DNA of 42,424 bases, taken from assembly GCA_026002695.1 (NCBI GenBank), contig BOCB01000007.1, forward strand, positions 1-42,424, given 5' to 3'. Every line of letters begins with the position of its first letter. Position 1 is the stretch's first letter. Source of the stretch: Synergistales bacterium. GTDB taxonomy: Bacteria; Synergistota; Synergistia; Synergistales; Synergistaceae. Made by a program: the position numbers and the translations under genes. The notes under the pieces were generated by a model, which was not told where the DNA came from, did no database searches, and saw only the letters and a program-made list of their open reading frames with translations. Of this stretch, positions 7,631 to 16,159 are shown one piece after another.

Positions 7631-9421
7631 ATGTCGTTGTTGAGGGACAGAAGTATCGGCGTCAAGTTGGGGATTCTTTCGGCAATTCCGTTGATCTTGC
7701 TGGTGATCATTTCTGGCTATAATTTTTTCAGTTCCGATAAGGTGGAGAATGCCTACGCATACGCTTATGAAGAATATTCAGTCCCGGCCACGGAATTTGG
7801 CATATTCCGCGCGCATATTCAGGGAACGCAGAAGGATGTTGTCAAAATACTCATGCTCGACGACCCTGTCATAATAAAGCCTATCGCAGATGACTTAGAC
7901 AGCAGGCGCGCCGAGGGAGTGTCTATAATTCAGGCGTATCAGAAGACGCATATGGATGCGCGTGAAAAAGAATTGCTCGCTGCGATTCAAGAGATAGGCG
8001 TTAACTTCAGAAAGCTTCAGGACAAGTGCTTGGAACTGGGCACCCGGAGCATCGCCGACACGGAGGGCTTGGCTCTCTTCTTCAACGAACTGGATCCTGT
8101 CGCCACCCATTACAACGACGCGGTCAAGGCTCTGTCGGAATATCTCATTTCCAAAACCCTTGCGGAGCAGAAGAAAGCCGCCGGCTTATCAGCCACAGCC
8201 GCGCACAGCGGCGCGGCTGTGGCTGCGATCGCGATACTCGTTACGCTGTTCCTGAGCGTTATCATCACCCGCCTGATAACTGTGCCCGTGGGCGCCATGA
8301 AGGACAAGATCGTACAGTTCGCGGCGGGCGACCTGTCTGTATCGTTTGATATAGAAGGTAAGGACGCCATCGCGCAGATGGGCGAAGAGCTGGACAAGAT
8401 GGCCGCCACGCTTAGGGGCGTCATGAACACCGTAAAGGACGCGGGCGGCCAGATTTCCGAGGCGGCGCAGGACTTCTCCGCGATGGCGGAGGAGACGAAC
8501 GCGTCGGTCGAGGAGTTCCGCGCCAACGTGGACGAGATGAACGTCAACCTCAGCGCCTTGGCCTCGTCGAGCGAGGAGGTCAACGCCTCCGTCGAGGAGG
8601 TGGCGGCAGGCGCGCAGACGACGGCGGAGAAGGGCACGGACATAGCTCGCAAGGTTGACGGCGCCATGACGGCGGGCGACAACGGGATGAATGCCGTCAA
8701 GAGCGTAGTCGAGGGCATCGGCAGGGTGGCTGTGAGTTCGACCGCCGCGTCGACAGCCGTAATTGAGCTTGGCAACAGGGCGCGTCAGATACAGAGCTTC
8801 GTCTCGCAGATAGGCAGTATAGCTGACCAGACAAATTTGCTGGCTCTTAACGCAGCCATAGAGGCGGCGCGGGCCGGAGACGCCGGGCGCGGGTTCGCCG
8901 TCGTCGCGGAGGAAGTCCGTAAGCTGGCCGAGGACAGCAACATCGCGGCCAAGAACATCGCCGAACTGGCGTCGACGATCACATCCGATCTCGACAATAT
9001 AGTCGACTACGCGCAGGCGAACGCGGACGACTCCAACAAGGCCAAGGAGCTGTCGGCCGAGACGGAGACAGCCATATCCCAGATGATTACGTATCTGCGC
9101 GACATATCCTCGGCGACGCAGGACTTGGCCGCCGTGGCGCAGGAGCAGGCGGCGTCGAGCGAGGAGATAGCGGAGGCCGTGCAGGGCATGTCCACAAAGA
9201 TAAACGACACGGCGGGCGCCAGCGAGCACATCCGCACCAGCGTCGGCGAGGTGGCCGCCGCGTCGGAGAAGGTGGCCGAGGGCTCCGAGAGCCTCTCGAC
9301 CCTGTCCGGTCAGTTGCAGAACGAGCTGTCATACTTCAGCCTGGGCGACGACGCGGGGGGCGCGAGCCGCGGGAAGAAGCCGGCCAAGAAACTGAAGGCT
9401 CTGCCCGCCGGCAAACGGTAA
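7631..9421 (+). CDS. Methyl-accepting chemotaxis protein 2
   Basis: The frame is open from an ATG at 7625, but AGGAGG at 7618-7623 is only 1 nt from that codon and 7 nt from the ATG at 7631, so 7631 is chosen (596 residues, MSLLRDRSIG). The layout is membrane helix, periplasmic helical bundle, second membrane helix (AAIAILVTLFLSVIIT), HAMP and signalling coiled coil with the hairpin tip NLLALNAAIEAARAGDAGRG. From HAMP onward it is very close to chemoreceptor 1, while the periplasmic part differs, so the two probably sense different signals through one CheA/CheW array (inference). It also ends in a basic KALPAGKR tail. Two slippage-prone tracts lie in its leader. Confidence 0.93.
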   Translation: MSLLRDRSIGVKLGILSAIPLILLVIISGYNFFSSDKVENAYAYAYEEYSVPATEFGIFRAHIQGTQKDVVKILMLDDPVIIKPIADDLDSRRAEGVSIIQAYQKTHMDAREKELLAAIQEIGVNFRKLQDKCLELGTRSIADTEGLALFFNELDPVATHYNDAVKALSEYLISKTLAEQKKAAGLSATAAHSGAAVAAIAILVTLFLSVIITRLITVPVGAMKDKIVQFAAGDLSVSFDIEGKDAIAQMGEELDKMAATLRGVMNTVKDAGGQISEAAQDFSAMAEETNASVEEFRANVDEMNVNLSALASSSEEVNASVEEVAAGAQTTAEKGTDIARKVDGAMTAGDNGMNAVKSVVEGIGRVAVSSTAASTAVIELGNRARQIQSFVSQIGSIADQTNLLALNAAIEAARAGDAGRGFAVVAEEVRKLAEDSNIAAKNIAELASTITSDLDNIVDYAQANADDSNKAKELSAETETAISQMITYLRDISSATQDLAAVAQEQAASSEEIAEAVQGMSTKINDTAGASEHIRTSVGEVAAASEKVAEGSESLSTLSGQLQNELSYFSLGDDAGGASRGKKPAKKLKALPAGKR

Positions 9422-9466
9422 ATAATAAACAGGGGCGACCGGAAGCGGCCGCCCCTGTTTATTATA
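9422..9466 (+). terminator. Strong terminator after chemoreceptor 2
   Basis: ATAATAAACAGGGGCG (9422-9437) pairs perfectly with CGCCCCTGTTTATTAT (9450-9465) across a 12-nt loop. The 16-bp stem ends in an A/T run on both sides, so it could terminate in both directions. Confidence 0.85.
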
Positions 9467-9500
9467 TTTCGCAGGAGAGCGACAGCGACGGTTATTATCG

Positions 9501-9529
9501 TTGACATTTCAATTTTATGGTGCAATAAT
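9501..9529 (+). promoter_or_regulatory. Probable distal promoter upstream of the glycerol operon
   Basis: TTGACA (9501-9506), 17 bp, then AATAAT (9524-9529) preceded by TGC, an extended -10. No convincing gene lies directly behind it; the next real gene is glpF about 470 nt away. It could make a long leader or a small RNA. Confidence 0.45.
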
Positions 9530-9611
9530 ATCCTCACATTCAACGTAACGTAACGGAATATCAGGGACGAAAATTGATAGAGCGGTTTTGCATATCGTGC
9601 CATGAGACGTA

Positions 9612-9629
9612 ACGTGATTCTAATCACGT
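9612..9629. promoter_or_regulatory. CRP/FNR-like operator palindrome
   Basis: ACGTGATTCTAATCACGT is a palindrome with perfect 8-bp arms and contains GTGA-N6-TCAC, the core recognised by CRP/FNR-family regulators. It lies about 190 bp upstream of the proximal glpF promoter and just downstream of the distal one. Repeated AACGTAACG motifs lie nearby (9542-9554). Which regulator binds is unknown. Confidence 0.5.
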
Positions 9630-9819
9630 ATGAGGGAAGGCGATGGTTATGGCTTTCGTTTCCTGTTTGTTTATGTCCTGTATTCAAAAGGTGTCGGCTC
9701 GTTCTGTGTCTCGCGTTGCTCGAGATATAAAGAGATGGCGGAGTGTTCGTATTTACTTTGATTTTTCACGTTATCGCCTTTTACCTGTTTTTTCCCAATC
9801 AAACCCACCAATGCTATGT

Positions 9820-9849
9820 TTTACATAATATTTACTCATTTCATATGAT
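9820..9849 (+). promoter_or_regulatory. Proximal promoter of the glycerol operon
   Basis: TTTACA (9820-9825), an 18-bp spacer and TATGAT (9844-9849) lie about 145 nt upstream of glpF. The rest of the 9467-10000 gap has no gene I can support. Confidence 0.55.
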
Positions 9850-10000
9850 TTTAACTTCAGGCATCTGAATGTCTATTTGCATAACATGATGGTCGGCATC
9901 GCTCGAAAGGGGGAGAGACTTCCGCGCAAATATCCGGCCGCGATACAAAATAGCCTCATTAAATCAAAATCTAATCTAAATAAAAACGGAGGGGTAAACG

Positions 10001-10753
10001 ATGTTTCCTAATTTACTCGGAGAGTTTCTCGGCACGATGACACTTGTGGCGTTCGGCGATTCTGTGGTTGCCAACCTCGTATTGAAGGACACGAAGGGAA
10101 ACGGCGCCGGCTGGGTGCACGTAAACTGGGGCTGGGCGTTCGGCCTGATGATGGGTATATATGTGGCGTGGGCTTACGGCGCGGGCGAAGCCGACCTGAA
10201 CCCGGCGGTCACCATCTTCAAGTTCCTCGTCGGCGGGCATTATGACAGCATAGCGCAGGTCATAGCCACGATAGCGGCTGAGGTTGCGGGCGGCGTCGCG
10301 GGCGGCGTCGTGGTCTACTTGCTCTATCTCAATCACTGGGCATGCACGGAAGATCCGGGGCTCAAACTCGCGGTGTTCAGCACCGGAGCGGCGAGACGCG
10401 ACTACGGCGCAAACTTCCTCACCGAGGTCATAGCCACCTTCTTCCTCATAATGGGTATTCAGGCGATAGTGAAATGCCTTGGCCCGGCCGGATCTGACGC
10501 GAATGTAGTCAACCTCAATCTGCTTCCGTTCATGATAGGCGGTCTCCTCTACGCGCTCGGCGCGGGCATGGGCGGCACGACCGGGTACGGCATGAACCCG
10601 GCCCGAGACATGGGTCCGCGCATCGCGCACGCCATTCTCCCGATACCGGGCAAGGGCAGCAGCGATTGGCAGTGGGGTTTCATAGTCGCGACAGCGGGCC
10701 CGATAGTCGGCGGACTTCTCGCGGTGGCGGCGTTCAAGGCGTCCGGTTGGTAG
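10001..10753 (+). CDS. glpF: Glycerol uptake facilitator (aquaglyceroporin)
   Basis: The 250-residue inner-membrane channel of the MIP family has about six membrane helices and both pore motifs: NPA in DLNPAVT near residue 67 and NPARDMGPR near residue 190. The aspartate after NPAR is the usual mark of glycerol facilitators as opposed to water channels. It carries glycerol into the cell by facilitated diffusion. GGAGGGG precedes the ATG. It is the first gene of a run encoding DhaK, DhaL, DhaM, GlpK and a glycerol-3-phosphate dehydrogenase-like protein, which supports glycerol as substrate. Confidence 0.93.
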   Translation: MFPNLLGEFLGTMTLVAFGDSVVANLVLKDTKGNGAGWVHVNWGWAFGLMMGIYVAWAYGAGEADLNPAVTIFKFLVGGHYDSIAQVIATIAAEVAGGVAGGVVVYLLYLNHWACTEDPGLKLAVFSTGAARRDYGANFLTEVIATFFLIMGIQAIVKCLGPAGSDANVVNLNLLPFMIGGLLYALGAGMGGTTGYGMNPARDMGPRIAHAILPIPGKGSSDWQWGFIVATAGPIVGGLLAVAAFKASGW

Positions 10754-10795
10754 AGTTTGCGCTTTTAGCAGGATAAGCGAGGGAGGCGAATATAC

Positions 10796-11794
10796 TTGAA
10801 AAAGCTAATTAATAAAGTCGATGACGCGGTGGCAGAGTCTTTGGCCGGTATGGGCGCGGCTTACCCTGACCTGATAAAGATAATTTCAGAGCACAGGGTC
10901 GTCGCGAGGGCCGAGGGAGCCGCGCCTAAGGTGGCCGTAATATCAGGAGGCGGCAGCGGACACGAGCCGATGCACGGCGGATTCGTGGGCTTCGGTATGC
11001 TTGACGGGGCGTGCGCCGGAGAGGTATTCACCTCCCCGTCCGCCGACCAGATGTACGAGGCGGGCAAGGCTATAGACGGAGGGAAGGGGATTCTCTTCCT
11101 CGTCAAGAACTACACGGGCGACGTGATGAACTTCCAGATGGCAGCCGACATGCTCAAAGGCGAGGGCATTGAGGTTGAGCAGGTGGTCGTCAACGACGAC
11201 GTAGCTGTCAAGGACTCTCTCTATACGGCAGGCCGCCGCGGCGTCGGCGGAACGGTGATAATAGAGAAGCTCATCGGCGCGGCAGCTCAGGCGGGAACGT
11301 CGCTCTCGGAAGTCAAGGAGTTAGCCGAGCGCGTGAACGCCAATATCCGCAGTATGGGCATCGCGCTGACGAGCTGCACCGTGCCTGCCGTCGGCAAGCC
11401 GACGTTCGACTTGCCTGACGACGAAATAGAGCTCGGCGTAGGTATTCACGGCGAGCCCGGGCGTGAGCGCGTCAAGCATAAGACCTCGGCCGAGATAGTC
11501 GAGTATATGGGCTCGGCGATAGTCGGCGACCTTCCGTTCAAGTCCGGCGACGAGGTACTCGCGTTCGTAAACGGCATGGGCGGTACGCCTCTGATAGAAC
11601 TCTTCGTGGTTTACAACGACCTCGCCAAGTTCCTCGGCAATAAAGGAATAAAGATAGCCCGTAACTTGGTCGGCAACTATATAACGAGTCTCGACATGCA
11701 GGGCTGCTCGATAACGCTTCTGAAACTCGACAGCCGGATGAAGGCTCTGTGGGATTACCCGGTTCACACTCCGGCGCTGCGCTGGGGGAGGTAG
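10796..11794 (+). CDS. dhaK: Dihydroxyacetone kinase subunit K
   Basis: The 332-residue protein uses a TTG start at 10796 with GGGAGG 9 nt upstream. It contains the DhaK substrate-binding fold: GGGSGHEPMHGG at 51-62 and the histidine that binds dihydroxyacetone covalently, H218 in GVGIHGEPG. Together with DhaL and the PTS protein DhaM it phosphorylates dihydroxyacetone with phosphate from PEP; a separate DhaM makes this the PTS-dependent type rather than the ATP-dependent type. It lies 42 nt after glpF and is followed after 8 nt by dhaL. Confidence 0.95.
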   Translation: MKKLINKVDDAVAESLAGMGAAYPDLIKIISEHRVVARAEGAAPKVAVISGGGSGHEPMHGGFVGFGMLDGACAGEVFTSPSADQMYEAGKAIDGGKGILFLVKNYTGDVMNFQMAADMLKGEGIEVEQVVVNDDVAVKDSLYTAGRRGVGGTVIIEKLIGAAAQAGTSLSEVKELAERVNANIRSMGIALTSCTVPAVGKPTFDLPDDEIELGVGIHGEPGRERVKHKTSAEIVEYMGSAIVGDLPFKSGDEVLAFVNGMGGTPLIELFVVYNDLAKFLGNKGIKIARNLVGNYITSLDMQGCSITLLKLDSRMKALWDYPVHTPALRWGR

Positions 11795-11802
11795 TTTACG
11801 TC

Positions 11803-12432
11803 ATGCCCTTCACCCTCGAAATGGCGCGGAGCGCTCTTGCAAAGTTCGATGCGGTCGTGGAGAAGCAAAAGACCTATCTCACCGACCTTGATTCGGCGAT
11901 AGGGGACGCTGATCACGGTATCAACATGAGCCGTGGCATGAAACGCGTCATTGAAAAGACCTCGCCCAAGGAATACGCGGATTTTGTCTCGCTGTTCAAG
12001 GACGTGGCCATGACTATAATGAGCGTAGTCGGAGGGTCGTCAGGCCCTCTGTACGGAACCCTGTTCATGAAGATAGGCCAGAAGCTGGGAACGAAGACGG
12101 AGGTCTCTGTGGAGGAGCTCGCCGATGCTTTGGAAGATGGGATGAAGGGCATAATGACGCTCGGAAAATCCCAGGCCGGAGACAAGACGATGATTGACTC
12201 AATCCGGCCCGCCATAGAAGCCATAAGAGCAAACCTCGGCGCGGGCGACGCGGCGGCTTTGAACGCCGCGGTATCGGCGGCGGAGCAGGGTATGGCGGAC
12301 ACAATCCCGATGCTTGCCAGGAAAGGGCGCAGCAGCTACCTCGGAGAGCGCTCGATTGGGCATCAGGATCCCGGGGCTACGTCCACATGCTACCTGATAA
12401 CCTCATTGCGCGATGCTGCAGCCGGAAGCTGA
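11803..12432 (+). CDS. dhaL: Dihydroxyacetone kinase subunit L (ADP-binding)
   Basis: The 209-residue start at ATG 11803 is preferred. It follows the dhaK stop and has GGGGGAGG 10 nt upstream, and the open frame further upstream lies inside dhaK. The acidic motif near the N-terminus (DSAIGDADHG) holds the Asp residues that chelate Mg and the nucleotide. GGSSGPLYGTLF and GHQDPGATS are also DhaL signatures. In PTS-dependent kinases DhaL keeps a bound ADP that is rephosphorylated by DhaM and passes phosphate to dihydroxyacetone on DhaK. Confidence 0.95.
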   Translation: MPFTLEMARSALAKFDAVVEKQKTYLTDLDSAIGDADHGINMSRGMKRVIEKTSPKEYADFVSLFKDVAMTIMSVVGGSSGPLYGTLFMKIGQKLGTKTEVSVEELADALEDGMKGIMTLGKSQAGDKTMIDSIRPAIEAIRANLGAGDAAALNAAVSAAEQGMADTIPMLARKGRSSYLGERSIGHQDPGATSTCYLITSLRDAAAGS

Positions 12433-12438
12433 AACAAA

Positions 12439-12852
12439 ATGAGCGTCGGCATATTGGTGGTATCTCACAGCGAACAGGCGGCTCGCGGCATCGCGGAGAT
12501 TGCCGCGCAGATGTCAGGCGCTGCCGATGAGGGCGGCGTTACGATCGTTGCCGTCGGCGGCAACGGTGAGGGCGGATTGGGCGTGTCGGTGGGTAAGATA
12601 GCTGACGCGCTCTCCGGTATGATCTCCTCGTGCGACGGCGTACTCATAATTCCGGATTTGGGGAGTTCGGTTCTGTCGTCGCGAGGAGTTATAGAGACGC
12701 TCGGCGAGGGCGACGCCGCCAAGGTGGCGATAGCCGACGCGCCGATACTTGAGGGCGCTCTGATGGCTGCCGTCGAGGCAAGTTCCGGTTCGGGACTCGC
12801 GGAGGTAACGGCGGCTGCCGAAGAGGCAAGGGAACTTAGGAAAAACGAGTGA
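12439..12852 (+). CDS. dhaM: PTS-dependent dihydroxyacetone kinase phosphotransferase DhaM (EIIA domain only)
   Basis: The 137-residue protein is an EIIA-Man-type domain with phospho-acceptor H10 in LVVSHSEQAA. It takes phosphate from HPr and gives it to ADP on DhaL. In E. coli DhaM is a longer chain with HPr and partial EI domains; here only the EIIA part is present, so it needs separate HPr and EI. The HPr-EI fusion at 22910-25006 is the likely donor (inference). It follows dhaL by 6 nt with a weak ribosome site, suggesting translational coupling. Confidence 0.92.
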   Translation: MSVGILVVSHSEQAARGIAEIAAQMSGAADEGGVTIVAVGGNGEGGLGVSVGKIADALSGMISSCDGVLIIPDLGSSVLSSRGVIETLGEGDAAKVAIADAPILEGALMAAVEASSGSGLAEVTAAAEEARELRKNE

Positions 12853-12893
12853 CGGACAGTTAGCGAAAGGACAGTTCGTTCTATAAAGTAAAT

Positions 12894-12994
12894 GCTGATT
12901 TATTGTTAGAAGCCTAAAGGGTAAAGATAAAAAACCTGACCGGCTCTACATCTCAAAACGGCTAAATCCCATTTTGGCTAATTAATTAATCAGC
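12894..12994 (+). repeat. MITE-like dispersed repeat, copy B
   Basis: The 101-bp element begins GCTGATTTATTGTTAGAAGC and ends AATCAGC. It shares its core with copies A and C. It occupies the gap between dhaM and glpK, apparently inside the operon, and its right half can fold into a hairpin (CAAAACGG with CCATTTTG). Confidence 0.85.
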
Positions 12995-13051
12995 GCTTAC
13001 CTAATTATCCAACTAAAGTTTATTATGTTTATTATTAAGGAGGGGTTTGAA

Positions 13052-14584
13052 ATGGCTGAGAAGAAGTATGTCGTAGCTATTGACCAGGGCACCACGAGTT
13101 CGCGCTGTATGGTGTTCAAAAAGGACGGTACCCCTGTCGTCTCCGATCAGATGGAGCACGCCCAGATATTCCCGAAGCCCGGATGGGTCGAGCACGACGC
13201 GCTTGAGATATGGCATCGCGTAGAGGATGTCGTCAAGGGAGCTCTCAAGAAGGGGAATATCTCGACGGACGACATAGCGAGCATAGGCATCACCAATCAG
13301 CGCGAAACGACCGTGATCTGGGAGAAGGCAACAGGCAAGCCGATATACAACGCCATCGTATGGCAGTGCATGAGAACGCAGGATTTCTGCGCCGAGTGGC
13401 AGAAGACCCCCGGATGGCAGCAGGACGCCGCAGGGCAGGGCAAGGTGAAGGAGCACACAGGTCTTCTGATAAGCCCGTACTTCTCCGGAACCAAGATCAA
13501 GTGGATACTCGACAACGTGCCCGGTTCGAGGGAGAGGGCGGCGAAGGGCGAACTGCTCTTCGGAAACATCGACACGTGGCTTATCTGGAATCTGACAGGC
13601 GGCGCGAACGGCGGCGTGCATGTAACTGACGTCTCCAACGCTTCCCGTACGCTCCTGATGAACATAAAGACCCTCAAGTGGGACGAGGAGATGGCCAAAT
13701 TCCTCAACGTTCCGATCGCCATACTCCCGGCGATAAAGCCGTCGAGCGCCGTTTACGGCAATACGATACCGAACGGCCCCTTCGGAGCGTCCATCCCCGT
13801 GGCCGGCGACCTCGGCGACCAGCAGGCGGCTCTCTTCGGGCAGGCTTGTTTCAACAAAGGCGACACAAAGAACACCTACGGCACCGGCTGCTTTATGCTG
13901 ATGAACATCGGCGAGGTTCCCGTATCCTCGAAGAACGGCCTTCTCACGACGGCCGGGTACAGCCTCGATGAGGGCAAGTGCACCTACGCCCTCGAGGGGT
14001 CTATAGCCGTTACGGGTTCGGCGGTTCAGTGGCTGCGCGATAACCTCAAGATAGTCGACGAATCCCCGGACAGCGAGCACTTTGCCAATAAAGTAGACGA
14101 CGCGGGCGGAATTTACTTCGTACCCGCCTTCTCCGGTCTGTACGCGCCGTATTGGGACATGACCGCGCGCGGCATTATAGTCGGCCTCACCCGCTATATC
14201 CGCAAGGAGCACATCATCCGCGCCACGCTGGAGAGCATCTGCTACCAGACGCGCGATGTAGTGGAAGCTATGAACAAGGATTCCGGCGTACCTCTCGCCG
14301 AGCTCAAAGTCGACGGCGGCGCTGTGAAAAATAACCTGCTCATGCGCTTGCAGGCCGACATACTCGGCGCTAAGGTTGTCCGCCCCGTTGTCAACGAGAC
14401 AACGGCCCTCGGCGCGGCATACGCGGCCGGGCTCGCGGTAGGCTTCTGGAAGAATATCGACGACCTCCGCGCGAACTGGGCGAAGGACGCTGAGTTCACG
14501 AACTCCATCTCCGACGCGAAGAGGGAAGAGGGCTACAAGGGCTGGAAAAAGGCCGTCGATAAGTCAAGGGGCTGGGTTGATTAG
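13052..14584 (+). CDS. glpK: Glycerol kinase
   Basis: The ATG at 13052 is chosen because AAGGAGGGG lies 6-7 nt upstream and the protein then begins MAEKKYVVAIDQGTTSSR, the normal GlpK N-terminus. An ATG 27 nt upstream is in frame but has no ribosome site. The 510 residues match the usual length. Family motifs include the phosphate-binding IDQGTTSSR, ITNQRETTVIW, NAIVWQCMRT and GTGCFMLMN. It makes glycerol 3-phosphate from glycerol and ATP in the cytoplasm. With dhaKLM in the same operon the cell encodes two parallel triose-level kinase routes. Confidence 0.96.
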   Translation: MAEKKYVVAIDQGTTSSRCMVFKKDGTPVVSDQMEHAQIFPKPGWVEHDALEIWHRVEDVVKGALKKGNISTDDIASIGITNQRETTVIWEKATGKPIYNAIVWQCMRTQDFCAEWQKTPGWQQDAAGQGKVKEHTGLLISPYFSGTKIKWILDNVPGSRERAAKGELLFGNIDTWLIWNLTGGANGGVHVTDVSNASRTLLMNIKTLKWDEEMAKFLNVPIAILPAIKPSSAVYGNTIPNGPFGASIPVAGDLGDQQAALFGQACFNKGDTKNTYGTGCFMLMNIGEVPVSSKNGLLTTAGYSLDEGKCTYALEGSIAVTGSAVQWLRDNLKIVDESPDSEHFANKVDDAGGIYFVPAFSGLYAPYWDMTARGIIVGLTRYIRKEHIIRATLESICYQTRDVVEAMNKDSGVPLAELKVDGGAVKNNLLMRLQADILGAKVVRPVVNETTALGAAYAAGLAVGFWKNIDDLRANWAKDAEFTNSISDAKREEGYKGWKKAVDKSRGWVD

Positions 14585-14613
14585 CCTCTGACGCAAGATT
14601 TTTAATTGACTTC

Positions 14614-14645
14614 TTTCCCGCCCGCTCACGTGAGCGGGCGGGAAA
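14614..14645. repeat. 32-bp perfect palindrome between glpK and the glpA-like gene
   Basis: TTTCCCGCCCGCTCAC (14614-14629) is followed at once by its exact reverse complement. There is no T run after it, so it is unlikely to be a full terminator. It ends 6 nt before the ribosome site of the next gene, so it is a candidate mRNA stabiliser or processing site inside the operon. Confidence 0.8.
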
Positions 14646-14665
14646 CATAATGAGGTGAGTGTATA

Positions 14666-16159
14666 TTGGCGCGCGTCAGAGAATGCGGGTATTACGACAT
14701 AATAGTTATAGGCTGCGGGATAGTCGGCGCGGCCATAGCGCGCGATTTGTCGCGTTACGCGCTGAAAATAGCGGTAATCGACAAGTCGTCGGATTTGCCT
14801 TCCGGGGCAAGCAGGGCAAACAGCTCGATGCTGCACGGAGGTTTCGACGACGAACCGGGGCTGCTGAAGGCGAAGCTCTGCGCCAAGGGCAACAGGATGT
14901 ACCGTCCGCTGAGCGAGGAATTGGACTTCAAGATCAGGGACTGCGGTTCGTTCGTATGCGCGAAGGGAGCCGAAGAGGAGAAACACATCGAGAAACTCTA
15001 TGAACAGGGCAAGGCCAACGGAGTTATCGGTTTGGAGATAGTGTCCGGCGATAAACTCAGAGAAAAGGAGCCGAACGCGGCTCCTGATATAACAGCGGCC
15101 CTTTGGTGTTCTTCCGGAGCAATAGTGAACAACTTCGAGGCGACGCTGGCGTTTATCGACAACGCTTGCCAGAATGGCGCGTCACTTTTTACGGAGACGG
15201 AGGTTACCGGGCTCCTGTTTGACGACGCCGGGGCGAACATCAGCGGCGTCTCGACCAACAGGGGGAATTTCAGAGCGCCGATAGTCATAAACGCGGCGGG
15301 TACGTATACGGACGTAATATCAAGGATGGCCGGCGACGACAGCTTCAAAATATACCCGACAAGGGGAGAGTACTTCATATTCGACAGAAGCGCCGGCAAT
15401 CTCGTTACGTCTTTCCTGTTCTCATGTCCCTCCGCGCTCGGCAAGGGCATTACCGTTGCCCGCACGGCAGACGACAACCTCCTGATAGGGCCGACGTCTG
15501 TCCGGCAGACCGACAGAGAGGACACAGGCACGACAATCCCAGGTCTCGATGAGGCCTTTGAGGGGGCGAAAAGGCTCGTGCCGCGCATACCTCGCAATAT
15601 GTCCATAACGACTTTTGCGGGAGTGAGGGCGAACATTGATATTGGTGATTTCTGCATAAAGGCCGCCGATAAACCGCGCGGCTTTGTGAACGTCGCCGGG
15701 ATAAAGTCGCCGGGCTTCACCAGCGCTCCGGCCATAGCGGAGTACGTAGCCGAAATAATAAAGGACTCCTTCGGCGGCATCGTCAAATTGGAAAAAAATC
15801 CGACATTCAATCCCGAACGAAAACATATACCCCGTTTCTCCGAGCTCTCCAACGAGGAGAGAGCGGAGCTCGCCCGCAAGGATCCGAAGTGGGGGCAGAT
15901 AGTCTGCCGCTGCGAGAGCGTCACCGAGGCACAAGTCGTGGAGGCGGTGCGCAGAGGAGCGCGCACCGTCATGGGCGTGAAGATGTGGGTGCGCCCCGGC
16001 ATGGGGCGCTGTCAGGGCGGCTTCTGCTCGCCGATGGTAGTGGAGATACTGGCGCGCGAGTTAGGGCTCTCGCCGCTCGAAATAACCCGTCAGGGCGGCA
16101 ATTCCAAACTCCTGACCGGTATGACAAAATCGCCCCTTTTACCGGAGGAACTGTCATGA
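14666..16159 (+). CDS. glpA: FAD-dependent glycerol-3-phosphate dehydrogenase-like protein with BFD-type [2Fe-2S] domain
   Basis: The 497-residue protein has a TTG start with GAGGTGA 7 nt upstream. The N-terminus has a dinucleotide-binding fold (IIVIGCGIVGAAIARDLSRY, GxGxxG) followed by the DAO-family SGASRANSSMLHGG. The C-terminal region (about 410-465) is a BFD-like iron-sulfur domain with C414, C416, C449 and C454. This matches GlpA-type subunits that oxidise glycerol 3-phosphate to dihydroxyacetone phosphate and pass electrons on. The stop overlaps the next start (ATGA). The two genes after it probably form the remainder of the complex. The symbol is by similarity; the electron acceptor is not evident. 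Confidence 0.85.
   Translation: MARVRECGYYDIIVIGCGIVGAAIARDLSRYALKIAVIDKSSDLPSGASRANSSMLHGGFDDEPGLLKAKLCAKGNRMYRPLSEELDFKIRDCGSFVCAKGAEEEKHIEKLYEQGKANGVIGLEIVSGDKLREKEPNAAPDITAALWCSSGAIVNNFEATLAFIDNACQNGASLFTETEVTGLLFDDAGANISGVSTNRGNFRAPIVINAAGTYTDVISRMAGDDSFKIYPTRGEYFIFDRSAGNLVTSFLFSCPSALGKGITVARTADDNLLIGPTSVRQTDREDTGTTIPGLDEAFEGAKRLVPRIPRNMSITTFAGVRANIDIGDFCIKAADKPRGFVNVAGIKSPGFTSAPAIAEYVAEIIKDSFGGIVKLEKNPTFNPERKHIPRFSELSNEERAELARKDPKWGQIVCRCESVTEAQVVEAVRRGARTVMGVKMWVRPGMGRCQGGFCSPMVVEILARELGLSPLEITRQGGNSKLLTGMTKSPLLPEELS

Noticed and set aside
8189..9229. 346-codon minus-strand reading frame
   Set aside because: Antisense to the signalling domain of chemoreceptor 2; Arg/Leu/Gly-rich with no motif.
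9643..9828. 61-codon reading frame before glpF
   Set aside because: It has a fair GAGGGAAGG site, but the product is short, Arg/Ser-rich and unlike any family I know; codon use differs from neighbours. Treated as leader DNA.
13013..14212. 399-codon minus-strand reading frame
   Set aside because: Antisense to glpK, with no recognisable domain.
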